In this document: in pieces, positions 18,779 through 29,092 of the stretch
Numbering within the stretch: the stretch's first letter is position 1
How the letters are laid out: each line of letters opens with the position of its first letter
Assembly (NCBI GenBank): GCA_905221605.1
Contig: CAJNDS010002247.1
Span: forward strand, 186,001 to 250,000
Origin: Symbiodinium natans
Taxonomy: Eukaryota > Sar > Dinophyceae > Suessiales > Symbiodiniaceae
Reading direction: 5' to 3'
Length of the DNA stretch: 64,000 nt
Notes under the pieces: generated by a model
The model's input: only the letters and a program-made list of their open reading frames with translations
What the model was told of the DNA's origin: nothing
Databases searched by the model: none
Made by a program: the position numbers and the translations under genes

Positions 18779-21302
18779 CCTCTGAGGTGATGGTCATATA
18801 GGTTGCAGAAGGGACAGGGCTGTCCCAGCTTGCGACCTTCGTTATCTTGGCTTGCTCAATAGTGAGTGTTTCACTACTGATATGCTGTTCTGCGTTTTCA
18901 CTGGGATCAGCATGATGCCGGATAATCTCATTAAAAGAGTTAATGAGAGCAGTGGCGGGGTAAAGCTGATTGGCACAAACACTTCTGATGAAGATGGCTT
19001 CAATGTAGTGCTCAGCCTTAATCAATTGTGCCCACAAATTTTCTTTACGGACTCCGTAGATTGAGTCATAAAGAAGAATTGAGTCTCCTGCTTGTTCTTT
19101 GGCATGGTGTAGCACTAGGTAGTGCTTAGCACTAGGATCATGCAGAACGAGTGCAACGACAATATATGCCTGTTGCATGACTGATACCGTACTGCCAAGA
19201 AAGCTTTGGATATCCGCCTCGCTTTTGCAGACTTGCGCAAAAGAGCTTTTCTGAGTCTTCTGTGTGAGAAGGCAGAAGAAAGACGGGAGTCTTTGAATGG
19301 CAAGTTTGCACGTGTCATTGCGAGGGCTCAAGTTTTGCTGCATGCACGCAATCGCAAGGTCAGCAAGTTGACCTAGATCAGCGAGGATACTGATCTGATC
19401 AGAGGAGTCCTGTTCAGAATGCAACGGCAGAGCAAGAATGGGCTGTGGCTGCTGGCACATGGAGCACTTGCAGTGGATCTGGACAAGCATGGTGTATTGC
19501 TCCTTGGCCGGAATAGCCCAAATGGCCTTACTATACACCTCAGTAAAGCTTTGAAGCTCCAACGGTGTAGCACTTGCCAATTGAAGATAGGTCAGACCAA
19601 GTATGTGTGCAAGCTTGGCTCGAGCAGCCTCACGTATATTATATCCAACCGCAGCAAGGACAAGAGCTGCTTGTTTAGGAAAGGGGGCGTAATGCTGGCA
19701 TTGCTCTTTGTTCCATTGAGCACACGAGATGACCCGATAGGCAGCAGCAACAGGGCAATAAAGGCCAGCAATGCGCCTTTGCACTTCTTCTTGAACGTTG
19801 GCCGGGACTTCCGCCTGGAACCTTAGGACAGTATTACGTCTTCTAGCAATCTCAACCTTTTCCTTGCTACTCTCAATATTTCTTTTGCCAGTCCCACCTT
19901 CTTGACTCAACTGTGCTGATGCAGGATTTTCCGGTAACATATTGGCAGCCGTATCATCACCTTTAACAGCAGGAGGCTTTCCATGGAGCAAAGTCGGGCA
20001 CTGGGCAGTATCCGATTGCTCCATGGCAACCTTGCTTGACTTCCCATCCTGATGATTGGCACATCTGGCTTTGTTCGGCTTATTGGCTGCAGTAGCCTTA
20101 AGTCTATCATCAGTGTGGATGTTAAAAGCATAGATGACGCTAGTATTAATCCCTATCAACTTGATGATATCACATGAGTGACATCGTGGCAGGAATAGAA
20201 GCGCGCCCTGATGTAGGGAGACGAGAACATTGTTACTCGCAGAAGATCCCGGATGACAAGCGAGATGTTGGCCGTTCTTGAGAACTAGCGGGATCTCTAG
20301 TTCAGTCTTACCAGTAATGCGGACAAGCAGGTACTGGATAGATCCCAGTTCAGCAGTAAAGTCTTCATCCTCTTGGGAAGCCTTAGGAAGGTTTTCTGGC
20401 AATCTCCAACCTTGAAAGGCTTCATTTTGGCTGAGAAATGTCTGGACACTCTGCAGCTTCACTAGTTCGGGAACATCCTCACATTTACCAGTCATAACAA
20501 CGTAGGGCGCCTGTCTGTCAATGATCAGGAAATGTGTTTCAAGGTCATCCTTGTGCCAAATTGTACTAGCAATTCGTTGTTTGGACAAGGGGTGATACTC
20601 ATCCCTTGCTCTGACATGGATCAATCTTCCTTGCCCAATCTTATCGCTCCCAGAGTGGCAATTCAAAAAATGTTCTCTAGGGTTCTCGGAAATGTGATTA
20701 ATGGGCTTGTTGCTCCATCTTGGGGCATCAACAACCTCTTGCAGCAATTGCACTTCAGTTCTTCCACAAGGAAGGTCGAAATATTGACATTGAGTGAGCG
20801 CATCGGCAGCGGCGACAGTAGCAGTTACATGGACAGCAGGTATGACAACATCAGTGCCAGCTAATACATGTACGATTCCTCTGTATTGCACCGGAATTTT
20901 GATGTACTCAAGATCCTGAATAATGTCTTGCATGTCTCCGGTGCAATTGTGAAAGGGACCTGCAGAGAAACCTCTGTAGAGTTGAAAGGTTTCCTGTGAA
21001 TTCTTCACATTGCAAATGTGAAATCTTGCGGCATGCAACGAGGCTGTCAGGGATGGTAAGCTGCTTTTGCGGAAGTCCAAGATAGCCTTCTGCAGCTGAT
21101 AGGGGTCCGCAAAGATCCTCAGATACTTCCCAGGAGCAGTGTGGAACGCATTCATAAGCCTGTGCTGATTGAGAATGCAATGCACTTGAAAGGCTTCATC
21201 CTTACGCCGAAGCTCTCCGGACTGCACAATGCGCAAGACAAATTTGCCAAAAGGGTGCAAATAAACAAAGAAGCTCCCACCCTTAAGATTGGGTTCGTCG
21301 AT
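18588..21302 (-). CDS. Retroelement ORF1, about 900 aa, unknown
   Basis: The frame opens after a stop at 21303-21305 but has no ATG until about residue 36 of the long frame (MNAFHTAPGK, near 21155). The start is therefore uncertain and could be non-ATG. Numbering here is from 21260. The N-terminal 370 residues look folded. A charged, low-complexity linker spans about 380-480, then a helical part with a KCSMCQ cysteine group near 600. Residues 700-775 contain HYLVLHHA and LLYDSIYG, faintly like the His and Asp blocks of Ulp1-type cysteine proteases, but no matching active cysteine is evident. It overlaps ORF2 by 191 bases in a +1 frame. In LINEs the first frame usually binds element RNA. That role is inferred from position only. 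Confidence 0.65.
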   Translation of the reverse strand: MDEPNLKGGSFFVYLHPFGKFVLRIVQSGELRRKDEAFQVHCILNQHRLMNAFHTAPGKYLRIFADPYQLQKAILDFRKSSLPSLTASLHAARFHICNVKNSQETFQLYRGFSAGPFHNCTGDMQDIIQDLEYIKIPVQYRGIVHVLAGTDVVIPAVHVTATVAAADALTQCQYFDLPCGRTEVQLLQEVVDAPRWSNKPINHISENPREHFLNCHSGSDKIGQGRLIHVRARDEYHPLSKQRIASTIWHKDDLETHFLIIDRQAPYVVMTGKCEDVPELVKLQSVQTFLSQNEAFQGWRLPENLPKASQEDEDFTAELGSIQYLLVRITGKTELEIPLVLKNGQHLACHPGSSASNNVLVSLHQGALLFLPRCHSCDIIKLIGINTSVIYAFNIHTDDRLKATAANKPNKARCANHQDGKSSKVAMEQSDTAQCPTLLHGKPPAVKGDDTAANMLPENPASAQLSQEGGTGKRNIESSKEKVEIARRRNTVLRFQAEVPANVQEEVQRRIAGLYCPVAAAYRVISCAQWNKEQCQHYAPFPKQAALVLAAVGYNIREAARAKLAHILGLTYLQLASATPLELQSFTEVYSKAIWAIPAKEQYTMLVQIHCKCSMCQQPQPILALPLHSEQDSSDQISILADLGQLADLAIACMQQNLSPRNDTCKLAIQRLPSFFCLLTQKTQKSSFAQVCKSEADIQSFLGSTVSVMQQAYIVVALVLHDPSAKHYLVLHHAKEQAGDSILLYDSIYGVRKENLWAQLIKAEHYIEAIFIRSVCANQLYPATALINSFNEIIRHHADPSENAEQHISSETLTIEQAKITKVASWDSPVPSATYMTITSEDDFGLPNPSCAHLLPQAEECKGGTEFTLAQKGKLDEESEHQASVSLQPDPSTALATQLDSASS

Positions 21303-21342
21303 TCATCCATTTCTATTTAATATATCGTTCCGTATTGGAGAT

Positions 21343-21965
21343 ATTATCTGTTATTTGCTTCGTTGTTTGATCACTGCTAGCCAAGCGCTCGTTATGGGAG
21401 CACTGACCCTTAACCTGCGCAATGGCCTTCTGTCTGGATTTGGCGCCGGATCATCTTAGGATGTGGCCAGCAAAGTACACTCCAACCAATTTGGAGGACT
21501 TTACATCGGCATCCAAGTGTGCACGAATGAAGACCGTGCCAGCCAGCTGCATAATGCAAAAGGCGATAGGACTCCATGGTGCAGAATTTGTTGTCATACG
21601 AGAGAGGCAGGGCAAAGTATGGATGGAAGAGCGCTCGCTGTCCTGTCTGCCTGTTTTCCGTGTTCATGCACCTCTTTCGCATACCAAAGGTCACCTCCCA
21701 CCCTGCTTGCTCGTGCCACCCACCATGGTTTTTGGCCTGGCGTTCTTAAACGCCCCTCTGGGCCTTCCAGCCGAGAATGGCACAGGTGCGAAGAGTCTCA
21801 GTTCACCACCCAAACGGCCTGCGCCTTTCACGAACAGGGTCTTGGTGCGACCTGTGCTTTCGTTGGCCAAATCGACTCTCCCCCAACAGGCGCTGAACTT
21901 CTTCCGCTTTCTGGAAAACTGGCCTTCCGACTTGATCTCAATCTGGGGCCACAAACGCGACAGGC
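21343..21965. repeat. Right arm of the long imperfect inverted repeat
   Basis: Reverse-complement copy of 7390-8427, shortened by deletions. The block 21470-21632 keeps the orientation of its left counterpart (8090-8240), so it is flipped relative to the rest of the arm. It begins only about 40 bases upstream of the opening of ORF1. Confidence 0.8.
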
Positions 21966-22126
21966 TTCACCACTCTAAACCCACCGTGGTAAGTACACCA
22001 AAGAGCAGATCAACCCAAAGCGCTCGTGAGCAGCAAGCCAAAGCAACGCAGACACCTGAAGCAGTGCGGCTCCACACTCTAGTCATTTCCTTGCAGAGAC
22101 GTTTAAGGCCCAGAGTTGTGGACTAG
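21422..22126 (+). pseudogene. Broken, rearranged copy of the 6936-8288 gene
   Basis: Begins with the same ATG and first 13 codons (MAFCLDLAPDHLR) as the gene at 8288, but on the plus strand. It then runs into an inverted block read on the wrong strand, then back to text shared with the left gene (LSCLPVFR, LPPCLLVPPTMVFG in another frame). Beyond about 21960 the match is lost. The frame stays open to 22126, but the protein would be scrambled, so this is called a pseudogene. Confidence 0.7.
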
Positions 22127-22597
22127 ACAACCGCGAGGGTTTTCTGCTGCCTGGGTGCAGCAATCCCCCTCCGACTGTGCCCTTCTACCGGTTTCCCCGC
22201 TTGCAAGAAGCTTGGCTTTGGATTTCGCACCGTAAACCCTGCCACCTTTCTCTAACTAGACTGAGAAACGCCCGTTCTCTTTCTCTAACGCTTCTCTTTC
22301 TTGCAACTTGCTGAGATTGAGAACGCCCGTTCTCTTTCTCTGACTTTTTACGTTGTGTTCCCTTTCTTTATTGAAGTTGGGAACGCCCGTTTCCTTTCTT
22401 GTTAAGTGTGAACGCACGTTCTCTTTCTTGCAAACTTAACGTTGTCATGAGCAAGGGATAGATTTTCAACCGATTGTATTCGATTATATCGACGGTATGA
22501 ATGTAGAGGGACGATGTATAATTGGATTCGTTGTCCAAAAACTACAGATGAATCCCTCGGATGGTCCCCAGGCCAAATGTGGCGCTTGTTGCAAGTG
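22127..22597 (+). other. Gene-less stretch with a short repeated motif
   Basis: No gene is seen. Four copies of a motif close to GAACGCCCGTTCTCTTTCT begin near 22265, 22321, 22381 and 22410. The rest has no recognised feature. Confidence 0.6.
22262..22432 (+). repeat. Four spaced copies of a GAACGCCCGTTC-CTTTCT motif
   Basis: The copies are spaced by about 58, 60 and 29 bases and each is followed by CTTTCT. The core GAACGcCCGTTC is itself nearly palindromic. They could be binding sites or remnants of a tandem repeat with a period of about 60 bases. Confidence 0.65.
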
Positions 22598-23052
22598 AAC
22601 ACATTGGCATAGCTCCACTGTCTGCGAACAGATGGCCAAAGTGAGGTGAGTCCAGCCAGGGGCATTAAAGCCAATAACGTGGCTCTGATCTATTGTGTGA
22701 GAAGAAACAAGGATGACCACACGCTTGGCGTTGAGACCTGGAGCAATGCCTCTACTCTACCCCATCCATTTGTGCCCGATTAAAGCCCGACAACTCGTAA
22801 AGACCACTTGGGGGTCAAAGAAAAGTGCTCTGAAAGTGATTGGGCAAGCGCACGTTATCCAACGCACGAGATGGCATGGAGATTTGGTGCACTTATTTTC
22901 CATAGCATTGACACGGTAGCGCGTCCAGCCTTGCAATGACTTCAATGAGAGTCCATGCAAGTAGGAGTTTTTCCTCATCAGATCTTCGACAATCTCGTGA
23001 ATGATCAGTGGATTTCCAAAGGAGACGCCTCGATATAAACGATCCTTATGGT
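22598..23052. repeat. Long direct repeat, right copy
   Basis: Matches 8512-9054 in the same orientation. Relative to the left copy it lacks about 60 bases near its middle (left 8640-8705) and several shorter pieces. Confidence 0.8.
22757..23052 (-). pseudogene. Truncated copy of the 8636-9217 gene
   Basis: Retains the peptide KDRLYRGVSFGNPLIIHEIV on the minus strand, then loses frame where single bases are missing. The text upstream of 23052 is unrelated to the left copy. Confidence 0.7.
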
Positions 23053-23433
23053 GCGCCTTTCTTGGAAGACAGAAGCTGTTGGCGATAGAGAGTGCATAAA
23101 GTTTGGCAATGCGTAAGCAGGGCAAGAGCGGGCGAGGCGGGGCCCCAACTGGGATTGGGTTAGGGCCAGCTGAGCCAGAAGTCAGCTGGGCATGGGCAGA
23201 CGTGGGTGGTCCTGATCCGTGCGTGTTGGGGAAACAGCGGGTAGTGCGAGCTCTCTGGATCCCAAAGACCCTACGGAAGGGGACTAGGGCCAACAACGCC
23301 TTTCTGTATTTGCTCGCGTAGTACTTTCTCCAAATTAAGGGTACAAGGGGAAGGTCGGTAAGCCCACGTCTTTCCGCTCCAGAAGTTAAGTCACAAAGTA
23401 ATAGTTGGGGCGGAAGCTGCCTGCCGGCTGCCT

Positions 23434-23823
23434 ATGGTCGCCTATCATGACATCCAACGCAGCTTCGATGTAAGCCAAGATGCTGTTGGACTGTTGGCAG
23501 ACGGAGTGCCTAGTTGTTGTGCCTTGTTCCGCAGCGCCACGTCGACATCCGGCAAGATTTGGCCAAATGCGAGTGAGCGCAACCTAGATGCAAATCCGCG
23601 CCGTGGTGCAGGCGAAGAGCTTGGCTCACCTTGTCTATCTCGTTGTTATCGAAGGGAAGAGAGTGCTTATCCTTTTTCTTTCTGGCTTGGACGACCAGAC
23701 CCGAACCGTATTGTGGCTTTGTGCCAAGAGACCATCTACGGTCTCCGCAAAGGTGCGAACGGACTCATTCCCATGCGCCGTGTAGATGCGCTGTGCCAGG
23801 CTGGGTTCTCAAAAAAAGTGTGA
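23434..23823 (+). CDS. Possible small ORF, 129 aa, unknown
   Basis: ATG-started plus-strand frame (MVAYHDIQRSFDVSQDAVG) with a plausible composition and a tail RIVALCQETIYGLRKGANG. Nothing is recognised and no neighbour supports it. It may be part of an older element, since the surrounding DNA is of mixed origin. Confidence 0.25.
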   Translation: MVAYHDIQRSFDVSQDAVGLLADGVPSCCALFRSATSTSGKIWPNASERNLDANPRRGAGEELGSPCLSRCYRREESAYPFSFWLGRPDPNRIVALCQETIYGLRKGANGLIPMRRVDALCQAGFSKKV

Positions 23824-24575
23824 AGTGCAATTGTCGCACTTTGCTGCGCACTTTATGGGTGCTCGAGCCAGGGTATCCGTTGCTAAATTTTGCAAAATCG
23901 ATTGCAAAACATGCTAAAGCGCCAAGAATCATCAGGCTTCGAGCGTCCCGTGTCGTTAACCGCTTGTCGGAGTTTCTTAGAGCCCTGCCGCGTTCTCCGG
24001 TGCTTGCCGCCGTTTGCAAAGGCGCCCATGCCCGCAAATGAGCATATAAGTGTAAGCCGAGAAACCTTGTAAAAGCGAACAAACAGGATCAGCTTGGGTT
24101 AGACGCATATAACTCCAATCATCCAACCTCCGGGAAACGAAGTTTGCGGGCCTTCCACCTTCGGGAGGAACAATAGCCGGCGTGCGCGCGCCCGAAGTGC
24201 AGCGCCGTGTGCGGCATGGAAATATTAGCCGCGCGTGGCGCCGCGAACAATAAGGAGGCAACGCAGGAAGTATGGCGCGACCGCGCGGCGCCGCGCATAT
24301 AAAGGGTAGCGTGCGGCAAGAACTGCAAGTTGGTCTTTGCAAAGCGCTATTTACAGGTTGAAACGCTTGCGAACTATTGAGAATGACTTACTTGCGTGGA
24401 CTTAGTCGTTTTCTTTGAAAAGGGCACTTATGGCGACTTGCTGTCAAAATGTTGTAGCATGGCATTCTTTCCTCGTCTGCACGGTTCTCAAATGAAGCAA
24501 TGCTGGGAAGAACTCCTTTAAAGTTTCCCACAGAGCAAGTTCCGCACGAAGCGCTTAAAGACTTGAAACAGGTCA
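23824..24575. other. Gene-less stretch
   Basis: No convincing gene. The part 24170-24310 is rich in GCGC/CGCG steps and contains gcgcatataaaggg at about 24293. This looks TATA-like, but such a promoter is not expected in a dinoflagellate. Confidence 0.4.
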
Positions 24576-24867
24576 TTGCCTGACGTCCAGCTTCTGAGTG
24601 CCACCCACATGCTCTTGCATACCCACGTGGCACCGTTCCAAACTTTGACATTGAAGGTTTTCGCAACTCTGGCTTTGGGGGCTTGTGTCTCACAGCCGTG
24701 TCAAGCCCGAGGTTGCAAAATGCCATTAGGACGACAAGGATTCAGCCCTGAACTGCTTGCGCTTTTCTTTCGTTGGCTACGAGGGTTTGGTTCTCAAAGA
24801 TGCTCGATGCTAGAACTGCTTTGGATCAGGGAAAGCTCCACGGGCAAGACCGCAAGTGAGGGCGAAA

Positions 24868-25965
24868 TGCATCTTCAGCGGACGAGGAGCCCTCCTGTTC
24901 ACACAGGCTCGTTGAATCCATGTGCTCGCTAGCTGAAAAGGAATCAGTGTGCAGTCATCAGATACGTGAATATTCTGATGGAGTATTTTCCTTTCTATAT
25001 ATTCTTCGGGATGAAGATATTATTTTTGAGGACATGATTGTACTTTCATTCGTCAAGTCATGTCGTGTTTGTTTTTGGGGTGTAACTCGCGGGGTGGACC
25101 TTAAAAACAGTTTTGGCTCTCGTATGTCATTATTTCACGAAAAGCGATTTTTTCCTCTTGTTTTCCTTGAATTTATGGAGAGAAGTTTGATGGGCATGCG
25201 CATGATCCCGTTCTTGTATCGAGTGGGCTCGGGCGCTAGCCGTGACAAGAGTAAGATTTTGGAACCCGCCCACCCATCCCTGGGGGTTCGTTTACGGTGA
25301 GGGTGCGACATGCATCTTCAGTGGACGAGGAGCCCTCCTGTTTACGCAACCCGTTGAATCCATGTGCTCGCTAGCTGAAAAGGAATCAGTGTGCAGTCAT
25401 CAGATACGTGAATATTCTGATGGAGTATTTTCCTTTCTATATATTCTTCGGGATGAAGATATTATTTTTGAGGACATGATTGTACTTTCATTCGTCAAGT
25501 CATGTCGTGTTTGTTTTTGGGGTGTAACTCGCGGGGTGGACCTTAAAAACAGTTTTGGCTCTCGTATGTCATTATTTCACGAAAAGCGATTTTTTCCTCT
25601 TGTTTTCCTTGAATTTATGGAGAGAAGTTTGATGGGCATGCGCATGATCCCGTTCTTGTATCGAGTGGGCTCGGGCGCTAGCCGTGACAAGAGTAAGATT
25701 TTGGAACCCGCCCACCCATCCCTGGGGGTTCGTTTACGGTGAGGGTGCGACATGCATCTTCAGTGGACGAGGAGCCCTCCTGTTTACGCAACCCGTTGAA
25801 TCCATGTGCTCGCTAGCTGAAAAGGAATCAGTGTGCAGTCATCAGATACGTGAATATTCTGATGGAGTATTTTCCTTTCTATATATTCTTCGGGATGAAG
25901 ATATTATTTTTGGCGACATGATTGTACTTTCATTCGTCAAATCATGTCGTGTTTGTTTTGGGGTT
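24868..25965 (+). repeat. 442-bp tandem repeat, about 2.5 copies
   Basis: Copies start at 24868, 25311 and 25753 (tgcatcttcag). The third breaks off near 25965. Later copies are almost identical to each other; the first differs slightly at its start. 442 is not a multiple of three, so no frame runs through all copies. Within a copy a frame of about 125 codons is open (MCSLAEKESVCSHQIREYSD), but I cannot say that it is translated. High identity points to recent amplification or active homogenisation. Confidence 0.9.
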
Positions 25966-26896
25966 TAACTCAACCAACACGTCTGTGTGCGTGTGTGGCA
26001 AAAAAATAGCGAAACAGTTTGGGCAGTGGGCAAAACACGGCTTTAGGGTTTTCAAGCGAGATGTAAACGAGGCGAGGCACTTGGTACCAAACTCATCGTC
26101 TTAGGCCTTGAACCCCAAACCTTCAACGCCATGCACCAAACCTTCATATCCCAGGATTGTTAGTCTGCCCTTTAAGCGATGTGGTTTTGCCAGATTTGCC
26201 AGCTGTCAGGTCATGCCCCGGACATCCGCATTGTGTGAGCAAACGCTTCTTCAGCCCGCCCAAGGTGTTTGTGGTTTCCAAATCCGTAACGTTTGAACCC
26301 AAATCTCTGAAACATTGCTGCTCTTCAAATTCAAGAACTCTAAGTCAGTACTGATATTAAACCCGCTGAGCCAGAACGCCCCTTTGGGTACAAGGAATAG
26401 GGCTGAACAGCCTTCCAGCAGCCATCTAGCCAAGACTCACATGTCATTTGTTTTTGCCCTGTCAAGACAGCTGCTTGTGTCCAATGTGAGTTCTGTCAGG
26501 TCAGAAAGAGCAAATGAGACATCTTTCGTGCAGTGCCAAAGAGCAGACGCCTGACAACTGGACCCTTCTGTCCGCGAGCCATGGAGCTGCCCTGCGTGGT
26601 TGATCTGCCAGAGTCTTGGGACACATGGGTTGGCAATCCTTGGGGAAGCATGACTTCGTTTCTGTGTTGGTGTTCGTGTAATGCGATGTCTCGGTACTTA
26701 CCAGTGTCTCCGGTGTATCGGGACAAGAGCACGAACGTCTGCATCGTGTTGTCAAAAGCTTGCTTTCCCAGGCTCTCAGTACACTCTCCTCCTGAACACC
26801 AGAAGTCCTTGAGAACTCTCATGTCGGTGTGCACGGTCTATTTTTCGGAAGCGTTCGAGAGTCGAGTTCTACGGGATGCGCGAACCTGAATTTGGA

Positions 26897-26953
26897 GTGA
26901 CCCCAAGGCCTGATGGACCGCTGACGTTGCAAGCCATTGAGGCCCTGGCTCAG
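26897..26953 (+). CDS. Exon-like segment of an unknown gene
   Basis: In-frame text RPDGPLTLQAIEALAQ ends before a possible GC donor, with the TTTAGGG array starting at about 26971 inside the presumed intron. Assigned by composition and position only. Confidence 0.3.
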
Positions 26954-27518
26954 GCGCCAACCGTCTTTGGGGTTTAGGGCTTAGGGTTTAGGGTTTAGGG
27001 AGGAGAGTTGAGGAGAATTGAGGCTTCGTCAAGCGGGGATCCTTGACTCCCGGTTCCGTGTCTTCCCTTAAAATCCTTTCGGCGGCATATCTGCACAGCA
27101 ATGCGACGAGGGCCGACCTAAAGAATTGTCGCTCCTTCGGTTTGGAAAGGGAGCTGCGAACGGAAAACTGGCAATTGGGAAGCCCGAATTCTTGTTCTTT
27201 GTTTCCAGAGGATAGGTCCTCCGATATAAAGCCCTCCATGGCCAGCATAATCTTAGTTGGAAGTACTCCCCAAAAAAAAGGGACCCCTAGTTTTCGGAAC
27301 CCCCGCCCCCCAGCTCAACTGAAAGTTCCTCATTTGGTCGAGTTCCGTTCCTCTTGTGTAGGAGTGTTTCTCGATTGTTTCTCGACGGAGTGCATCACCT
27401 CCCCTGAAAAAAAAAACAGCCGTGCCACGGAGAATGTCGAACACCTTTCCAAAAACGGATCGGGCATATTCATCGCTCGAATGTGTTTTTTGGAGGGGGG
27501 GACACTAGTGGGAGAGAC

Positions 27519-27709
27519 CCTAAACCCCAAACCCTAAACCCTAACACCTAAACCCTGATCCTTAAACCCTAAACCCTAAACCCAAAACCCAAAACCCTAA
27601 ACCCTAAACCCTAAACCCTAAACCCTAAACCCTAAACCTTAAACCCTAAACCCTAAACCCTACACCCTAAACCCTAAACCCTAAACCCTAAACCCCAAAC
27701 CCTAAACCG
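27519..27709 (+). repeat. CCCTAAA array
   Basis: About 25 imperfect CCCTAAA units. A TTTAGGG array in the opposite sense follows 110 bases later. Confidence 0.95.
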
Positions 27710-27820
27710 CTTGGGGAACAATTTCAGGGCTGGTCGGTTTTTTTTTGGACCAAGCGCCTTGTGAGCAGGGCTTCCACGCTGGGCAGCAGCTGGGCCGGGA
27801 CCGGGAACAGGCAGGGTGCT

Positions 27821-27915
27821 GAGTTTAGGGTTTAGGGTTTCGGGTTTAGGGTTTAGGGATGTTCAGGGTTTAGGGTGTTTACGGTTTAGGGCTTAGGGCT
27901 TAGAGTTTTGGGTTC
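27821..27915 (-). repeat. TTTAGGG array, degenerate
   Basis: Opposite-sense partner of 27519-27709, with several variant units (TTTCGGG, CTTAGGG). Confidence 0.9.
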
Positions 27916-28026
27916 GAAGAACGGTTGGTACAGTTTCGGGTTCAGGATTTCGCGGTTTCAGGTCTATTCCTTGCTGTCCACGAGCATTCTCCTCAAGGTG
28001 TGGCGTGTTGCATCTGACGCGCCGAG

Positions 28027-28130
28027 GAGCGTATGCGGCAGTTCGCTCTCCAGTGCGTCACGGCGCTCCTGACGATCTTGGTGACCACCGCAGTGAAGGC
28101 AGCTTTTGGCCCTCTTCTCATGAATGCTCG
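28027..28130 (+). CDS. Exon-like segment, hydrophobic helix
   Basis: The frame from the ATG near 28032 reads RQFALQCVTALLTILVTTAV, a likely membrane helix or targeting segment, then KAAFGPLLMNARS. It is flanked by non-coding text. The gene is unknown. Confidence 0.4.
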
Positions 28131-28587
28131 TAGTCCCAAGCCCGAAAAACCCTCAAGATCCGAAAGGTCCGAAGGTCCTAAACCCGAAAAATTAAAATCT
28201 CCCGAATGAACTCAAGTCAGCTCCAGGACTGAGCCTATCTCAGCCTTAAACCCCGCGCGGAAGACCCAGAGCTGAGCACACCGGGCACATGGGGCACATG
28301 GTGCAGGCCTCGTGGGAGAAATTCGGCCTGTCGCGGCCTTACTCCCCAGAAGCAGCTGGGGAGCTAGGACAGCGAAGGGGGCGCCCCTTCAGCCCCTGAA
28401 AGTCTAACTTCAGGTTACATGTGTCGCTGTGATTAGACGTCGGCTTTGAAAGTCGACAGCCAAGAATCACATGCGGAACTTCAAGCAACCCACTAAAAAA
28501 TCAGAACCTTCAAGCTTCAAACCGCAAAGCCCTCCCCAAGGTTCCGGCACATGGGGTGGGGGCCAAATGCCGAAGCCTTGGTTCCAG

Positions 28588-28625
28588 TCTCCTGGGCCTC
28601 TCCTGGGCCTCTCCTGGGCCTCTTT
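28588..28625 (+). repeat. Three tandem copies of TCCTGGGCCTC
   Basis: Short 11-base tandem repeat; no function is apparent. Confidence 0.8.
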
Positions 28626-29051
28626 GAAGCTTGTGGGACAGGGCTTGTAGCTTCAGTGACTCGAATCTGGGACACGCCGTGTTTGAGCCAGTGCAGACGT
28701 GAGCGGAATTGAGCTGCAAGGGAGCCATGTCGACTGTCGGCAAATGGCAGGTATACTGGCAATGTAGGGAGCGCATCCGCGATGCAGATCCTAGCGCATA
28801 GTTCGACTTGCTCCAAAGGTTCACTTTGCGGACCTTTGCAAGACTGCCCTGTGTGTCACTGTGGCACCGAAGCTCAGATTCTGTTTAGAATCCTTGGACC
28901 GTGAACTTGAGCATCCGCAGTACATCAACAGGCGTGCGGGACAATCGCTAGAAGACGGCAGCACACTGTGACGGCTTGGGGTGGATCCTGCATGGGTGCA
29001 GATTCTAGCAGAATCCAGGATTTCGACTTCATTTTCGGCAGCACAATTCCG

Positions 29052-29092
29052 ATGAAGGACTCTTAGTATAAGGGGGAACATCCCAAGTAAGG
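29052..29092 (+). mobile_element. Right end of a MITE-like element (solo end)
   Basis: The text ggactcttagtataaggg...aacatcccaag matches the right terminal repeat of the family at 31565-31665 and 59545-59779. No left end is seen. Confidence 0.6.

Larger units (their letters stand above)
9310..21302 (-). mobile_element. LINE-like retroelement carrying a cytosine methyltransferase
   Basis: Three long frames follow one another on the minus strand, with overlaps and no introns. ORF1 is 21302-18588, ORF2 18778-15797 and ORF3 15800-9507, with a probable displaced tail to 9310. ORF3 has the endonuclease, reverse transcriptase and RNase H order of APE-type non-LTR retrotransposons. ORF2 carries a C5-cytosine methyltransferase domain. 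Frames this long and uninterrupted imply recent activity or recent insertion. A poly-A tail or target-site duplication could not be identified. Copies of left-flank DNA on the far right (21343-23052) complicate the limits. Retrotransposon-borne cytosine methyltransferases are known from Symbiodinium-type dinoflagellates and charophyte algae. I cannot tell whether this is the same family. Confidence 0.85.

Noticed and set aside
1-21302. Giant-virus or Polinton-like integration
   Set aside because: No capsid, packaging ATPase or family-B polymerase was seen. The endonuclease-RT-RNase H frame fits a retroelement.
23360-23430. Text like ctccagaagttaag...agtaatagttgggg recalls 5S rRNA
   Set aside because: Only two short blocks resemble 5S rRNA, and the ends and helices cannot be fitted. 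Not supported as an RNA gene.
24290-24305. TATA-like gcatataaaggg
   Set aside because: No gene follows on the plus strand, and dinoflagellate promoters are not known to use this box. Likely chance.
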